Assembly: GCA_965199585.1 (NCBI GenBank)
Contig: CBDASI010000002.1
Span: 992,001 to 1,056,000 of the forward strand
Direction of reading: 5' to 3'
DNA: 64,000 bases
DNA from: JAVVHH01 sp965199585
GTDB taxonomy: Bacteria > Pseudomonadota > Alphaproteobacteria > Acetobacterales > Acetobacteraceae
In this document: piece after piece, positions 32,784 through 41,700 of the stretch
How the letters are laid out: every line of letters begins with the position of its first letter
How positions within the stretch are numbered: the first letter of the stretch is position 1
Program-made: the position numbers and the translations under genes
Notes under the pieces: model-generated
What the model saw: only the letters and a program-made list of their open reading frames with translations
What the model was told of the DNA's origin: nothing
Database searches by the model: none

Positions 32784-35700
32784 CTACTCGGCCGCTACCG
32801 CATCGACCATCTCCACCGCCGCGCCGAGATCGACCGACAGCAGCCGCGAGACGCCGCGCTCCTGCATCGTGACGCCATACAGCCGGTCCATCCGCGCCAT
32901 CGTCAGGTGATGGTGCGTCACCACCATGAACCGCGTCCCGGTCTCGGCGACCATGTCGGCCAACAGCGTGCAGAACCGCTCGACATTGGCGTCGTCCAGC
33001 GGCGCATCGACCTCGTCGAGCACGCATAGCGGCGCCGGGTTGCAGCGGAACACGGCGAAGATCAGGCTCAGCGCCGTCAGCGCCTGCTCGCCGCCCGAGA
33101 GCAGCGACAGCGTCGCCAGCTTCTTGCCCGGCGGCTGTGCGTAGATCTCCAGCCCGGCCAGCAGCGGATCGTCCGATCCCACCAGCGCCAGGTGCGCCCG
33201 CCCACCGCCGAACATGCGGGCGAACAATTGCTGGAAATGCCTGTCGACCTGGCTGAACACCTCCGAGAGCCGCTCGCGCCCCTCCCGGTTCAGGTGACCG
33301 ATGCCGCCGCGCAGCTTAGCGATCGCCGTGCCCAGCTCCTCCCGCTCGCTGACGATGATCGCCATCTCGCCGGCCAGCGCCTCGGCCTCGATCTCCGCGC
33401 GCAGGTTGACCGGCCCCATCGCCTCCCGCTCGCGCGCCAGGCGCTGCCACTTGCCGCGCGCCCGCTCCTCGGCCGCGATCGAGATGTCCTCGGGCGGGGC
33501 GGGGATGTCCAGCGCGCCAAGCCGCTCCGCCACCGCCGCCTCGGCCGCCGCCATGCCCGCCGCCGCCGCCTCGACGCCGCCCTCCGCCCGCACCAGCGCC
33601 TCGCGCGCTGCATACAGCGCCTGCTCCGCCGCCCGCGCGGCGAGGCTCGCCACCCCGTCCTGCCGCTCCGCGTCCGCCAACGCGTCTGCCGTCCCGCGAT
33701 GCGCCGCCTGCGCCTCGCGCAACCCGGCCTCCGCCTGCGCCGCCTGCCGCGACGCCGCATCCGGCCCCGCCTGCAATCCATCGGCCTCCGCCGCCGCATG
33801 CCGCGCCCGCGCCTGCAGATCCGTGACCCGGCCCCGCGCATCCGCTGCGCGCATCCGGCCATCCTCCCGCTCGCGCCCGATCACACCGAGCCGGTTCTGT
33901 CGAGCGACCTGCCCGCGCTCGAGCGTCTGCAGCGCCAACTGCGCCTCCCGGTCCCGCCCGCGCGCCGCCGCCTGCGCCGCCTTGCCGCGCTCCACCTCCG
34001 CCCGCAGCAGCGTCACGTCCGGCGCCGCATCCCGCTCGCGCCGCGCCTCGGCCAGCGCCGAATCGGCCTCCGTCCGCTCCGGCGTCAGCGCGTCGATCTG
34101 CGCCTGCAAATCCGCCAGCCGCACCCCGCTCTGCTCCGCCCGGCCGCGCAGGCCCGACGCCTCGGTCCGGCTCCGCTCCGCCGCTTGCTCGGCCGACCGC
34201 AGCGCCGTCCGTGCCTGACCGTCCGCCAGCATCGCGCTCCGCTCGGCCGCATCGGCCGCCTCGCGCGCCGTCCGCGCCGTCGCGGACGCCGCATCGGCCG
34301 CCCGCAGCCGCTCCCGCAACCCGGCCAGCCGGTTGCGCTGCTGCAACCGCACTGCCGCCGCCGTCGGCGCCCCCGCCCGCACCGTGTAGCCGTCCCAGCG
34401 CCACACCGCCCCCGCCCGCGACACCAGCATCTGACCAGGCAACAGTCCCGCCTGCCCCGCCTGGCCCGCCGCGTCGTCGGCCACCACCGACACTCCGGCC
34501 AACGCTCGCGCCAATAGCGCCGGGCCCTTCACGAGGTCAGCCAAACTTTCGCCCGGCATCGCTGCGACCTCGATCGGCGGAAGCGTCCGCCAGTATCGCG
34601 GCGCGCTCTGATCCGCCGCCGCCGCCAACTCCTCACCGAGCGCCGCCCCGAGCGCCGCCTCCAGCCCCGCCGGCACCTCGAGCTGGTCGACCATCTTCGG
34701 CCATTTCTCGCCGTCGCGCACGGCCAGCACCTGCGACAGCCCCGACACCTCCGCCGCCAGCTTGGCTCGCGCGGCCTCCGCCTGATTGAGCCCTTCCCGC
34801 GCCGCGCTGGCTGCCGGTAGCGCGGCCACCCGCGCCGCCTCCGCCGCCTCCGCCCGCGCTCGGGCCGCCACCAGACCGTCCCGGGCCGACGCCTCGGCCG
34901 CGGTCGCGCGCTGCAGCTGCGCCGGGTCGGGTGCCGCGGCCTCGGCTCGCGCCCGCTCCGCGGCCAGCCGCGCCGCCGCTTCGGCCGCCCGCCGCGCCCG
35001 CGCTTCTGCGGCTGACATCACCTGCTGCAGCGTCGCCGCCCGCGCCGTCAGCGCCGCCGCGCGCTCGGTCGCCGCACCCGCCGCCATCTCGGCCGTCGCC
35101 AACCCGTCCGCCGCCGCCGCCGCCGCCGCCTGCGCCGCCGCCAGCGCTGCCGCATAGCCCTCGGCCTCCGCCGCCAACCGCAGGCCTTCCGCCTCGAGCC
35201 GCGCATCGGCGGCCTCTGCATCTCTCTGGATCTGCTCGGCATGTCCGAGGTCGCGCACTGCCTGCGTCCGCCGCGCCAATGCCGCCGCCAGCGCGCTCTC
35301 CGCCCGCGCGATCTCCGCCTTGACCCCTTCCTGCGCCACCCGCGCGCGCTCGAGGAGCGTCCGCGCCGCCGCCTCGTCCGCCCGCAACCCCGGCAACGCC
35401 GCCTGCGCCACCTTGGCCGCCTGCGCCGTGCCGACCGCCGCCGCGGCCGCCGACACCACCGCCGCCTGCGCCGCCGCCAACGCCGCCGCCGCCGCACCGG
35501 CGGCCGCGCCAGCCCGCGCCAGTCCGATCGACAGCATCGCCGCCTCGGCCTCGCCCACTGTCGACGACAGCGTCCGATACCGCCCCGCCTGCCTTGCCTG
35601 CTTCTGTAGCCCGTCGAGCTGCGCCTCGAGCATCGCCCGGCGCTCTTCGGCCCGCTCGAGATTGACCTCCGCCGCCCGCAGCCGCGTCTCCGCCTCCGCC

Positions 35701-36239
35701 CGCCGCGCGTGCAGCCCCGTGATCCCGGCCGCCTCCTCCAGCACCTGCCGCCGCTCTTCCGGCCGTGCCGACACCAGCGCGCTGACCCGGCCCTGGCTCA
35801 CCATCGCCGACGACCGCGCGCCCGATGCCAGGTCCGCGAACAGCGTCTGCACGTCCCGCGCCCGCGTCTCGCGGCCGTTCACCCGGTAGGCACTGCCCGC
35901 CCCGCGCTCGATCCGCCGCGCCACCGCCAGCTCCGCCTGCCCCCCGAACGGCCCCGGCAGACCCTCGTCAGACCCGGTTTCGAGCGTCAACACCACTTCG
36001 GCCAGGTTCCGGCTCGACCGTGTCGCGGTCCCGGCGAAGATGACGTCGTCCATCTCCGCCCCGCGCATCGTCCGCGCCGAGGCCTCGCCCATGGCCCAGC
36101 GCAGCGCGTCGGTGACGTTACTCTTGCCGCAGCCGTTCGGCCCGACGATGCCGGTCAGCCCCGGCAGGATCTCGATCGTCGCGGGCTCGGCGAAACTCTT
36201 GAACCCGGCGATCCCGAGCCGAACGAACCGCGCCCGCAT
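32784..36239 (-). CDS. smc: Chromosome segregation ATPase SMC
   Basis: A 1151-residue SMC protein. The N-terminal ATPase half has MRARFVRLGIAGFKSFAEPA and Walker A GPNGCGKSN at about 33-41. Two very long Ala/Arg/Glu-rich coiled coils flank a hinge at about 490-640. The C-terminal half has the signature LLSGGEQALTALSLIFA, Walker B PLCVLDEVDAPLD and a D-loop near the end. It organises and segregates chromosomes with ScpA/ScpB, not in the window. The coiled coils are extremely Ala-rich, a product of the high GC content. It is followed by atpI. Confidence 0.93.
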   Translation of the reverse strand: MRARFVRLGIAGFKSFAEPATIEILPGLTGIVGPNGCGKSNVTDALRWAMGEASARTMRGAEMDDVIFAGTATRSSRNLAEVVLTLETGSDEGLPGPFGGQAELAVARRIERGAGSAYRVNGRETRARDVQTLFADLASGARSSAMVSQGRVSALVSARPEERRQVLEEAAGITGLHARRAEAETRLRAAEVNLERAEERRAMLEAQLDGLQKQARQAGRYRTLSSTVGEAEAAMLSIGLARAGAAAGAAAAALAAAQAAVVSAAAAAVGTAQAAKVAQAALPGLRADEAAARTLLERARVAQEGVKAEIARAESALAAALARRTQAVRDLGHAEQIQRDAEAADARLEAEGLRLAAEAEGYAAALAAAQAAAAAAADGLATAEMAAGAATERAAALTARAATLQQVMSAAEARARRAAEAAARLAAERARAEAAAPDPAQLQRATAAEASARDGLVAARARAEAAEAARVAALPAASAAREGLNQAEAARAKLAAEVSGLSQVLAVRDGEKWPKMVDQLEVPAGLEAALGAALGEELAAAADQSAPRYWRTLPPIEVAAMPGESLADLVKGPALLARALAGVSVVADDAAGQAGQAGLLPGQMLVSRAGAVWRWDGYTVRAGAPTAAAVRLQQRNRLAGLRERLRAADAASATARTAREAADAAERSAMLADGQARTALRSAEQAAERSRTEASGLRGRAEQSGVRLADLQAQIDALTPERTEADSALAEARRERDAAPDVTLLRAEVERGKAAQAAARGRDREAQLALQTLERGQVARQNRLGVIGREREDGRMRAADARGRVTDLQARARHAAAEADGLQAGPDAASRQAAQAEAGLREAQAAHRGTADALADAERQDGVASLAARAAEQALYAAREALVRAEGGVEAAAAGMAAAEAAVAERLGALDIPAPPEDISIAAEERARGKWQRLAREREAMGPVNLRAEIEAEALAGEMAIIVSEREELGTAIAKLRGGIGHLNREGRERLSEVFSQVDRHFQQLFARMFGGGRAHLALVGSDDPLLAGLEIYAQPPGKKLATLSLLSGGEQALTALSLIFAVFRCNPAPLCVLDEVDAPLDDANVERFCTLLADMVAETGTRFMVVTHHHLTMARMDRLYGVTMQERGVSRLLSVDLGAAVEMVDAVAAE

Positions 36240-36244
36240 CGAGA

Positions 36245-36865
36245 TTAGGCGGAGGCGTCCGCCACGGCCTTGGCGAACGTGTCGAACGGAACCGCACCTG
36301 CCGTCGGCTTGTCGTTGAACACGAAGGTCGGCGTGCTGTTGACGTTGAACGTCTTCTCGCCCTTCGCCTGCTCGTCGAGCACGAACTGCTTCAGCTTGTC
36401 GTCGCGCACCGTCGAGTCGAACGTCGCCCGCGTCATGCCGGCCAGCAACGACAGTTTGGCCAGCTCCTCGACCGGGTTACCGCCGCGGATGAACGCCCAG
36501 CGGTCCTGCGTCGACAGCAGCGCCGAGATGAACGGCTCGTAACGCTCCGGCGGCAGCGCGCGCGAGATCATCGCCGCATACAGCGCCAGCTGATCGAGCG
36601 GGTAGTCGCGCCAGATGTAGCGAATCTTGCCGGTGTCGATCAGCTCCGCCTTCACGCGCGGGAACGTCTCCTTCTGGAACGCGGCGCAGTGCGTGCAGGT
36701 GAGGCTGAAATATTCCTGCACCGTCACCTTGGCGTCGGCGTTGCCGAGCGCGCGGTCGGCGAAGCGCGGGTCCGCATCCTCGGCGCGCGCGGGGCGCACG
36801 AAGATGCTAGTGGCCGGGATCGCCAGCAGACTGGCGGCGAGCAGGGAGCGGCGGGTCGACATCAT
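36245..36865 (-). CDS. DsbA-like thiol:disulfide oxidoreductase
   Basis: A 206-residue periplasmic thioredoxin-fold protein. The signal peptide (RRSLLAASLLAIPATSIFVR) ends at ARA-ED; an RR pair makes Tat possible. The active site is CTHC at residues 57-60 in EYFSLTCTHCAAFQKETFP, and the cis-proline loop is NSTPTFVFN. The family member is of the DsbA/BdbD Com1 type common beside smc in alphaproteobacteria. It ends five bases before the smc start and may be co-transcribed with it. Confidence 0.9.
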   Translation of the reverse strand: MMSTRRSLLAASLLAIPATSIFVRPARAEDADPRFADRALGNADAKVTVQEYFSLTCTHCAAFQKETFPRVKAELIDTGKIRYIWRDYPLDQLALYAAMISRALPPERYEPFISALLSTQDRWAFIRGGNPVEELAKLSLLAGMTRATFDSTVRDDKLKQFVLDEQAKGEKTFNVNSTPTFVFNDKPTAGAVPFDTFAKAVADASA

Positions 36866-36937
36866 AGCGGCCTCGAGAGGGGACGTTTCGGCCCGTTATG
36901 CCTCCGATTGCCGAGTCTCCGTCAAGTGTAGTCGGCG

Positions 36938-37438
36938 TCACCTCGTCTTCCGCTTCACCGGCGCCGTCGCCTGCGCGATCGCGCCACCCAGCGCGGACAG
37001 CGCGTCCCGCAGCGCGCCGGCCGCCATGTCCGGGATCTCGACGGGCGCGGGCGGCGGTGCCTTGGCCCGCGCCGCGACTTTCGCCAGCGCGGGGGCGGCC
37101 GCCTGCACGAAGCGGAGCTGCTCGACCATGACCCGGCCATAATGCGCGTTGATCCGCTCGGTCAGCTGCGCCGACAGATGCTGAAGCTCCATCGCCACCG
37201 GGCCGGAGCAGGCCAGCGTCAGCGACCCCCGCGCCAGCTGCCGCGGCGCGCTGACGGCCGCCAGCGCCGGGCCGACGATGCTGGGCCAATCCGCCATCAG
37301 CTGCGCCGCCCCCGCCGACCGCGAACGGAACGCCGGCCGCGTGACGGCGGGCAGCAGCGCGCCGATCGAGCGGGGGCCGCCATAGAACCGGCGCCCGTCA
37401 TCCGCTTCTTTCTTGCCCGCCCCTTCATCGCTCGCCAT
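36938..37438 (-). CDS. dciA: DciA-like protein (DUF721), helicase loader candidate
   Basis: A 166-residue protein. The DUF721 core runs from about residue 22 to 125: GGPRSIGALLPAVTRPAFR, ADWPSIVGPALAAVSAPRQL, LTLACSGPVAMELQHLSAQL and INAHYGRVMVEQLRFV. DciA delivers the replicative helicase DnaB in bacteria lacking DnaC. The ATG at 37438 gives the normal length; the same frame stays open for nearly 1 kb further across mutY, but that is a GC artefact. It is divergent from mutY with only 9 bases between start codons. Confidence 0.8.
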   Translation of the reverse strand: MASDEGAGKKEADDGRRFYGGPRSIGALLPAVTRPAFRSRSAGAAQLMADWPSIVGPALAAVSAPRQLARGSLTLACSGPVAMELQHLSAQLTERINAHYGRVMVEQLRFVQAAAPALAKVAARAKAPPPAPVEIPDMAAGALRDALSALGGAIAQATAPVKRKTR

Positions 37439-37447
37439 ACCGGCCCC

Positions 37448-38500
37448 GTGCTCCCAACTCCACCGGCTGCCGACCTCCTGCGATGGTACGACCGGCATCG
37501 CCGCTCTATGCCATGGCGCGCCGCCCCGGGCGAGGTGCCGGATCCCTACCGTGTCTGGCTCTCCGAGATCATGCTGCAGCAGACGACGGTGGCGACGGTC
37601 GGGCCGTATTTCGCCAAGTTCCTGGCGCGCTTCCCCACCGTCGGCGCCCTGGCCGCGGCTGACGAGGACAGCGTGCTGCAGGCCTGGGCCGGGCTCGGCT
37701 ACTACGCTCGCGCGCGCAACCTGCACCGCTGCGCCCAGCTCGTCGCCGCCTCGGGCGGCTTCCCAGCCGACCTGATCGGCCTCCGCGCGCTTCCCGGCAT
37801 CGGCGACTACACCGCCGCCGCCATCGCCAGCATCGCCTTCGGCCTCCCCATCGTGCCCGTCGACGGCAACGTCGAGCGCGTCGCCTCCCGCATCTTCGCC
37901 ATCGACCGCCCGCTTCCGGCCGCCCGCGCCGCCATCGCCGCCGCTGCCCGCACCCTCGGCCACGACCCGGCCGCCATCGCCCGCCCCGCCGACTTCACCC
38001 AGGCCCTCTTCGACCTCGGCGCCACCCTCTGCACCCCGCGTACCCCGGCCTGCGCCCTCTGCCCCTGGCGCCCCCATTGCGCCGCCCAGGCTGCCGGCAT
38101 CCAGGCCACACTCCCGGTCAAAACGCCCAAGGCCACCCGGCCCATCCGCTACGGCGCCCATTTCTGGCTCGAGTCTGCCGCCGGCGACGTGCTCCTCCGC
38201 CGCCGCCCCTCGACCGGCCTGCTCGGCGGCATGCTCGAGCTTCCGGGCACGGTCTGGCGACCCGAACCCTGGCCCCGGCCTGACGCCCTCACCGAGGCGC
38301 CCCAACCCGCTGACTGGCTTTTCGCCGGCACGGCCAGGCACGTCTTCACACATTTCGAACTGCTCGCCGACGTCTACCGCGCCCGCGTCGATGCGATTCG
38401 CGCCCCAGGACTGCACCGATCCGTTGATTTATTGGGCGGAGAAGCCCTGCCGACCGTCATGCGCCGCTGTATCGAAATTGCGCAAAAACCCGCGGGCTGA
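37448..38500 (+). CDS. mutY: A/G-specific adenine glycosylase MutY
   Basis: This 350-residue base-excision enzyme removes adenine mispaired with 8-oxoguanine. It has SEIMLQQTTVATVGPYF near residue 38, the helix-hairpin-helix LPGIGDYTAAAIASIAFG (about 115-132), and the catalytic aspartate D139 in VDGNVERV. The [4Fe-4S] ligands are C195, C202, C205 and C211. A C-terminal NUDIX-like domain (GLLGGMLELPGTVW) recognises the oxidised base. Start is GTG 37448; upstream codons belong to the divergent dciA leader. Confidence 0.93.
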   Translation: MLPTPPAADLLRWYDRHRRSMPWRAAPGEVPDPYRVWLSEIMLQQTTVATVGPYFAKFLARFPTVGALAAADEDSVLQAWAGLGYYARARNLHRCAQLVAASGGFPADLIGLRALPGIGDYTAAAIASIAFGLPIVPVDGNVERVASRIFAIDRPLPAARAAIAAAARTLGHDPAAIARPADFTQALFDLGATLCTPRTPACALCPWRPHCAAQAAGIQATLPVKTPKATRPIRYGAHFWLESAAGDVLLRRRPSTGLLGGMLELPGTVWRPEPWPRPDALTEAPQPADWLFAGTARHVFTHFELLADVYRARVDAIRAPGLHRSVDLLGGEALPTVMRRCIEIAQKPAG

Positions 38501-38591
38501 TTCACCTGACGTTAATATCTTTCCTGCATATTCCAGTCAGCCCAACAAAACGGGGGCTTGATCTGATGATTAAGCAAGAAGGCAACTCAAC

Positions 38592-39548
38592 ATGTCACTC
38601 AACTCTGTAAACACGAACATTTCGGCCCAAGTCGCGCTTCAGTCTCTGAACCTGACGAACACGCAGCTTCAGTCGACCCAGAAGCGTATCAGCACCGGCC
38701 TTCGCGTTGCCGATGCAACCGACGATGGTGCAGCCTTCGCAGTTGCTCAGCGAGTTCGGGCCGATGTCGGTGCGCTCTCGACCGTCAATCAGCAGCTTGG
38801 CAATGCCAAAGGTCTTGTCGGAACGGCGATCACGGGCCTCACTACGGTATCCAACTCTTTAATCAATGCCAAGTCGCTGCTGGTAAAAATCAGTGACCAG
38901 TCAATCTCTTCGGACCAGCGTGACCAGTACGTAACTTCCTATAAGGCGCTCGTGCAGCAAGTCGCGAGCACGGTCGATAACTCGACTTACAATGGCAATT
39001 CGCTACTTGGGAAGACGAATGTCGCCCCGCCCGCGGCGACCGCCCCTGCCACTCCGTACGATGTGAATGTCGTATCGAACGAAAACGGTGCACAGACCAC
39101 CATCAAAGGCGAGGACAATAGCTCTCTGGCCAATACCCTCGCGGGTTTGATTGGTGGCACGGTAACGACCGCGGGTGGCGTGACCACGTTCGACTTCTCT
39201 GCGGCGACTGGATCAACAAACAGCGCGACTGCCGCGACTAAGGCGGCAACCGCGCTGGGTCCGCAAACCACTGGCGCAAACCCGCCAGCCACGATCGGCA
39301 GCTTGCAGACGGGAGTTGCTACACAGCTGAACCAGGCGAGTGCTGACAGCAACTCGCTGGATGCAACGATCACGTTCAACTCGAACAAGATCGACAGCCT
39401 CAACGCAGGTCTCGGTGCACTCATCGATGCCGACTTGAGCAAGGAGTCGGCCAATCTTCAGGCTCTGCAGATCCGACAGCAGCTGGGCACGCAGTCCTTG
39501 TCGTTGGCCAACCAGGCGCCGCAAGCGCTTCTCAGCCTCTTCAAGTAA
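38592..39548 (+). CDS. Flagellin
   Basis: A 318-residue filament protein. The conserved N-terminal D0/D1 helices (SLNSVNTNISAQVALQSLNL, then RISTGLRVADATDDGAAFAV) and C-terminal helix (LQALQIRQQLGTQSLSLANQ) surround a modest variable region rich in Thr, Ala and Asn. That variable part has little GC bias, and codon use in the gene is less GC-rich than in neighbours, normal for a highly expressed gene. No Sec signal is present; export is by the flagellar type III apparatus. flbT and flaF follow after a terminator. No other flagellar genes are in the window. Confidence 0.93.
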   Translation: MSLNSVNTNISAQVALQSLNLTNTQLQSTQKRISTGLRVADATDDGAAFAVAQRVRADVGALSTVNQQLGNAKGLVGTAITGLTTVSNSLINAKSLLVKISDQSISSDQRDQYVTSYKALVQQVASTVDNSTYNGNSLLGKTNVAPPAATAPATPYDVNVVSNENGAQTTIKGEDNSSLANTLAGLIGGTVTTAGGVTTFDFSAATGSTNSATAATKAATALGPQTTGANPPATIGSLQTGVATQLNQASADSNSLDATITFNSNKIDSLNAGLGALIDADLSKESANLQALQIRQQLGTQSLSLANQAPQALLSLFK

Positions 39549-39554
39549 TGAAGA

Positions 39555-39590
39555 CCCCGGCGGCGAAAGTCCGCCGCCGGGACCTTTTTT
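39555..39590 (+). terminator. Rho-independent terminator after flagellin
   Basis: A nine-base-pair GC stem (39556-39564 with 39573-39581, eight-base loop) is followed by ACC and six T residues to 39590. It starts seven bases past the flagellin stop and separates the abundant flagellin message from flbT. Confidence 0.9.
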
Positions 39591-39621
39591 GAACCTCGGA
39601 TGAAAGCTAGAGGCTGACAGT

Positions 39622-40053
39622 ATGTCGAACCTCGTTCTGGAACTGCGGCAAGGGGAGACGATGATCATCAACGGCGCTCCCATCCGTTTCCGCACCAAAG
39701 CCCGCATCGAACTCACCGCGCATGCCCGCTTCCTGTTCGGCAAGCAGATCATGACGCCCGAAGCCGCCGATAGCCCGGCCCGCCGCCTCTACTTCGCCCT
39801 CCAGACCGCCTATATCGGCACCGTCGACGAGCGGGTCCAAGGTCTCGAGACAGCCCGCGCGCTCACCGCTGCCTTCAAGGAAGCGACGACCTCGGCTCTG
39901 GCCCGCGAGATCCTCGACCGCGCCCTCGCCGCCGCCGAAGCCGACGAGTGTTACACCGCCCTAAAGCTCGCCCGCCGCATCATCCGTCACGAAGACGCCC
40001 TGCTCGGCCGTTCGGTCGTTCCAGTGGAGGAAGCCAATCAATGCATGGCCTGA
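39622..40053 (+). CDS. flbT: Flagellin mRNA regulator FlbT
   Basis: A 143-residue FlbT-family protein. Marks are SNLVLELRQGETMIINGAPI at the start, RTKARIELTAHARFLFGKQI, then a helical half with PARRLYFALQTAYIGT. In Caulobacter FlbT binds the flagellin transcript leader and restrains its translation until the hook is complete. It overlaps flaF by 13 bases. Its position right after the flagellin gene supports the same job. Confidence 0.9.
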   Translation: MSNLVLELRQGETMIINGAPIRFRTKARIELTAHARFLFGKQIMTPEAADSPARRLYFALQTAYIGTVDERVQGLETARALTAAFKEATTSALAREILDRALAAAEADECYTALKLARRIIRHEDALLGRSVVPVEEANQCMA

Positions 40054-40382
40054 ATGCCACTCGCGCTTACCAAGCTCGCTCGGCAGATCGCAATCTGCGG
40101 GACCAGGAAGCCGATATCTTCCGGCGCGCGACGGCGGCTCTGCGGCACGCGCAAACCGCCGACGACATCGACCGTGTCCGCGCGCTCGCCGACAACGGCC
40201 AGCTTTGGACGACGGTCGTGCTCCTGGTCAAGGATCCGAGCAACCCACTCCCGGAATCGCTTCGCGGCTCGATCGCCTCGGTCGGCATGGCCGTACAACG
40301 CGAGATGGACAACAAGCATCCCGACCTGGCTTTCCTAATCGGCATCAACGAGCAGATGACGGCCGGGCTGATGGGCATCTAA
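40041..40382 (+). CDS. flaF: Flagellin synthesis protein FlaF
   Basis: A 113-residue small helical FlaF-family protein. It has LNATRAYQARSADRNLRDQE near the start, then LWTTVVLLVKDPSNPLPESL and SVGMAVQREMDNKHPDLAFL. FlaF acts with FlbT as a positive factor and chaperone for flagellin. The ATG at 40041 follows GTGGAGG and lies inside the 3' end of flbT; the frame is open further upstream but without family similarity. Confidence 0.9.
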   Translation: MHGLNATRAYQARSADRNLRDQEADIFRRATAALRHAQTADDIDRVRALADNGQLWTTVVLLVKDPSNPLPESLRGSIASVGMAVQREMDNKHPDLAFLIGINEQMTAGLMGI

Positions 40383-40560
40383 AGGATCGCCCGCCCCGAC
40401 AAGTGAACGTCCAGCATTCCCTGCTCGCAGGGGACGCCGAACTCGCTGCTTAGGATGCGGCTTGTTCCACCCGCCGGTTCAGTGCCAACCTGTCGGCACT
40501 CATGAGATGTTCGACACGCCGGCTGGCATCGGCCCATACTGTGCGCCGATGCTCGGCATG
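40383..40560 (+). promoter_or_regulatory. flaF-alr intergenic region with small inverted repeats
   Basis: Between the flaF stop and the alr coding core are two short dyads. One is CCCTGC with its complement around TC (about 40419-40432). The other is AGTGCC with its complement around an eight-base spacer (about 40481-40500). Neither has a T-run. The second precedes the possible alr start codons and is a candidate operator for the alanine catabolic pair. Confidence 0.3.
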
Positions 40561-41700
40561 ATGAACCCCGAGGCGCGAAAGGCCTCCTCGCCAGCCTGCG
40601 GCGCCGATACTGCGGGCGCACTTCTGACGGTTGATCTCGCCGCCATCCAGTCGAACTATGTCCTGCTGCAGTCGAGAGTTAGCCCCGCCACGTGCGGTGC
40701 CGTTGTCAAGGCGGACGCCTACGGCCTCGGCGCCAACGAGGTCGCGCCCGTGCTATTTGCGGCCGGCTGTCGGCACTTCTTCGTCGCCCATCTCGACGAA
40801 GGCCTCGCACTGCGACGCTCGTTGAGCCCAGCGGCAGCGATTTACGTCATGCACGGCGTCTTCCCGGGTGGTGAGGCCGCCTGTGCCGCGCACGATCTCG
40901 TCCCCGTCAGCAACAGCCGGGCGCAATTGGCGCGCTGGTCTGCGCAGGCCCGATCGACCGGCCGCCGGCTGCCCGCCATCGTTCAGGTCGATACCGGTAT
41001 GGCCCGGTTCGGCTTCGCCGATGCCGACGTGGATCACCTCGGCGAGGACCTTGGCCATCTCGATCTCCGCTTCGTCATGAGCCACCTCGCCTGTGCCGAT
41101 ACGCCCGACCACCCGGCCAACACCGAGCAACGGACCCGTTTCGAGGCGCTTCGAACCCGCCTGCCCAATGCGCCCGCGACACTGGCCGCCTCGTCGGGAA
41201 GTTTTCTGGACGGGTCCTTCCATTTCGACCTCGTCCGACCCGGCGCTGCCCTCTACGGCGTCGCGCCCACCGCCGACGCGCCCAACCCGCTCCGCCCCGT
41301 CATCCGTCTAGACGCGAAGATCGTCCAACTGCGGGACGTCCCGGCCGGCACGCCGATCGGCTACGGCCACTCCGTCCGCACCGCCGGGCCCGCCCGCCTC
41401 GCCACCATCGCGGTCGGCTATGCCGACGGCTACCTTCGCAGCGGCAGCAACCAGGGATTTGCCTGGTCCGGCGATATCGCGCTTCCCATCATGGGCCGTA
41501 TCTCCATGGACAGCATCGTGCTCGACGCTTCGGCCTTGCCCGACGGCGCAGTGCACGAGGGCTCGTTCGTGGAACTCATCGGCCCGCACCGCGGCGTCGA
41601 TGCCGTCGCGGCCGATGCGGGTACCATCGGATATGAGGTGCTCACCAGCCTCGGACGGCGCTATCATCGTCGCTATCTCTCGGAGGCTGCCTCGGTTTGA
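40561..41700 (+). CDS. alr: Alanine racemase
   Basis: A PLP-dependent fold-type III racemase interconverting L- and D-alanine. The PLP lysine is in CGAVVKADAYGLGANEV, the catalytic tyrosine in IGYGHSVRT, and the second-half motifs are DTGMARFGF and MGRISMDSIVLD. The start is uncertain: in-frame ATGs lie at 40507, 40549, 40558 and 40561, and the protein core begins about 20 residues after the last one. The stop overlaps dadA (TTGA), so the pair looks catabolic (the DadX role) rather than, or as well as, cell-wall supply. Confidence 0.9.
   Translation: MNPEARKASSPACGADTAGALLTVDLAAIQSNYVLLQSRVSPATCGAVVKADAYGLGANEVAPVLFAAGCRHFFVAHLDEGLALRRSLSPAAAIYVMHGVFPGGEAACAAHDLVPVSNSRAQLARWSAQARSTGRRLPAIVQVDTGMARFGFADADVDHLGEDLGHLDLRFVMSHLACADTPDHPANTEQRTRFEALRTRLPNAPATLAASSGSFLDGSFHFDLVRPGAALYGVAPTADAPNPLRPVIRLDAKIVQLRDVPAGTPIGYGHSVRTAGPARLATIAVGYADGYLRSGSNQGFAWSGDIALPIMGRISMDSIVLDASALPDGAVHEGSFVELIGPHRGVDAVAADAGTIGYEVLTSLGRRYHRRYLSEAASV

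Noticed and set aside
36938..38416. A 492-codon minus-strand frame spanning dciA and the whole of mutY
   Set aside because: Only the last 166 codons resemble DciA; the rest is the antisense of a clear mutY gene and has low-complexity Gly/Ala/Glu composition typical of GC-rich shadow frames.
38490..38591. A sigma-54 or sigma-28 promoter before flagellin
   Set aside because: I looked for TGGCAC-N5-TTGCA and the sigma-28 boxes but found no convincing match; a GGGCTGA/TCAGCCC pair 35 bases apart is probably chance.
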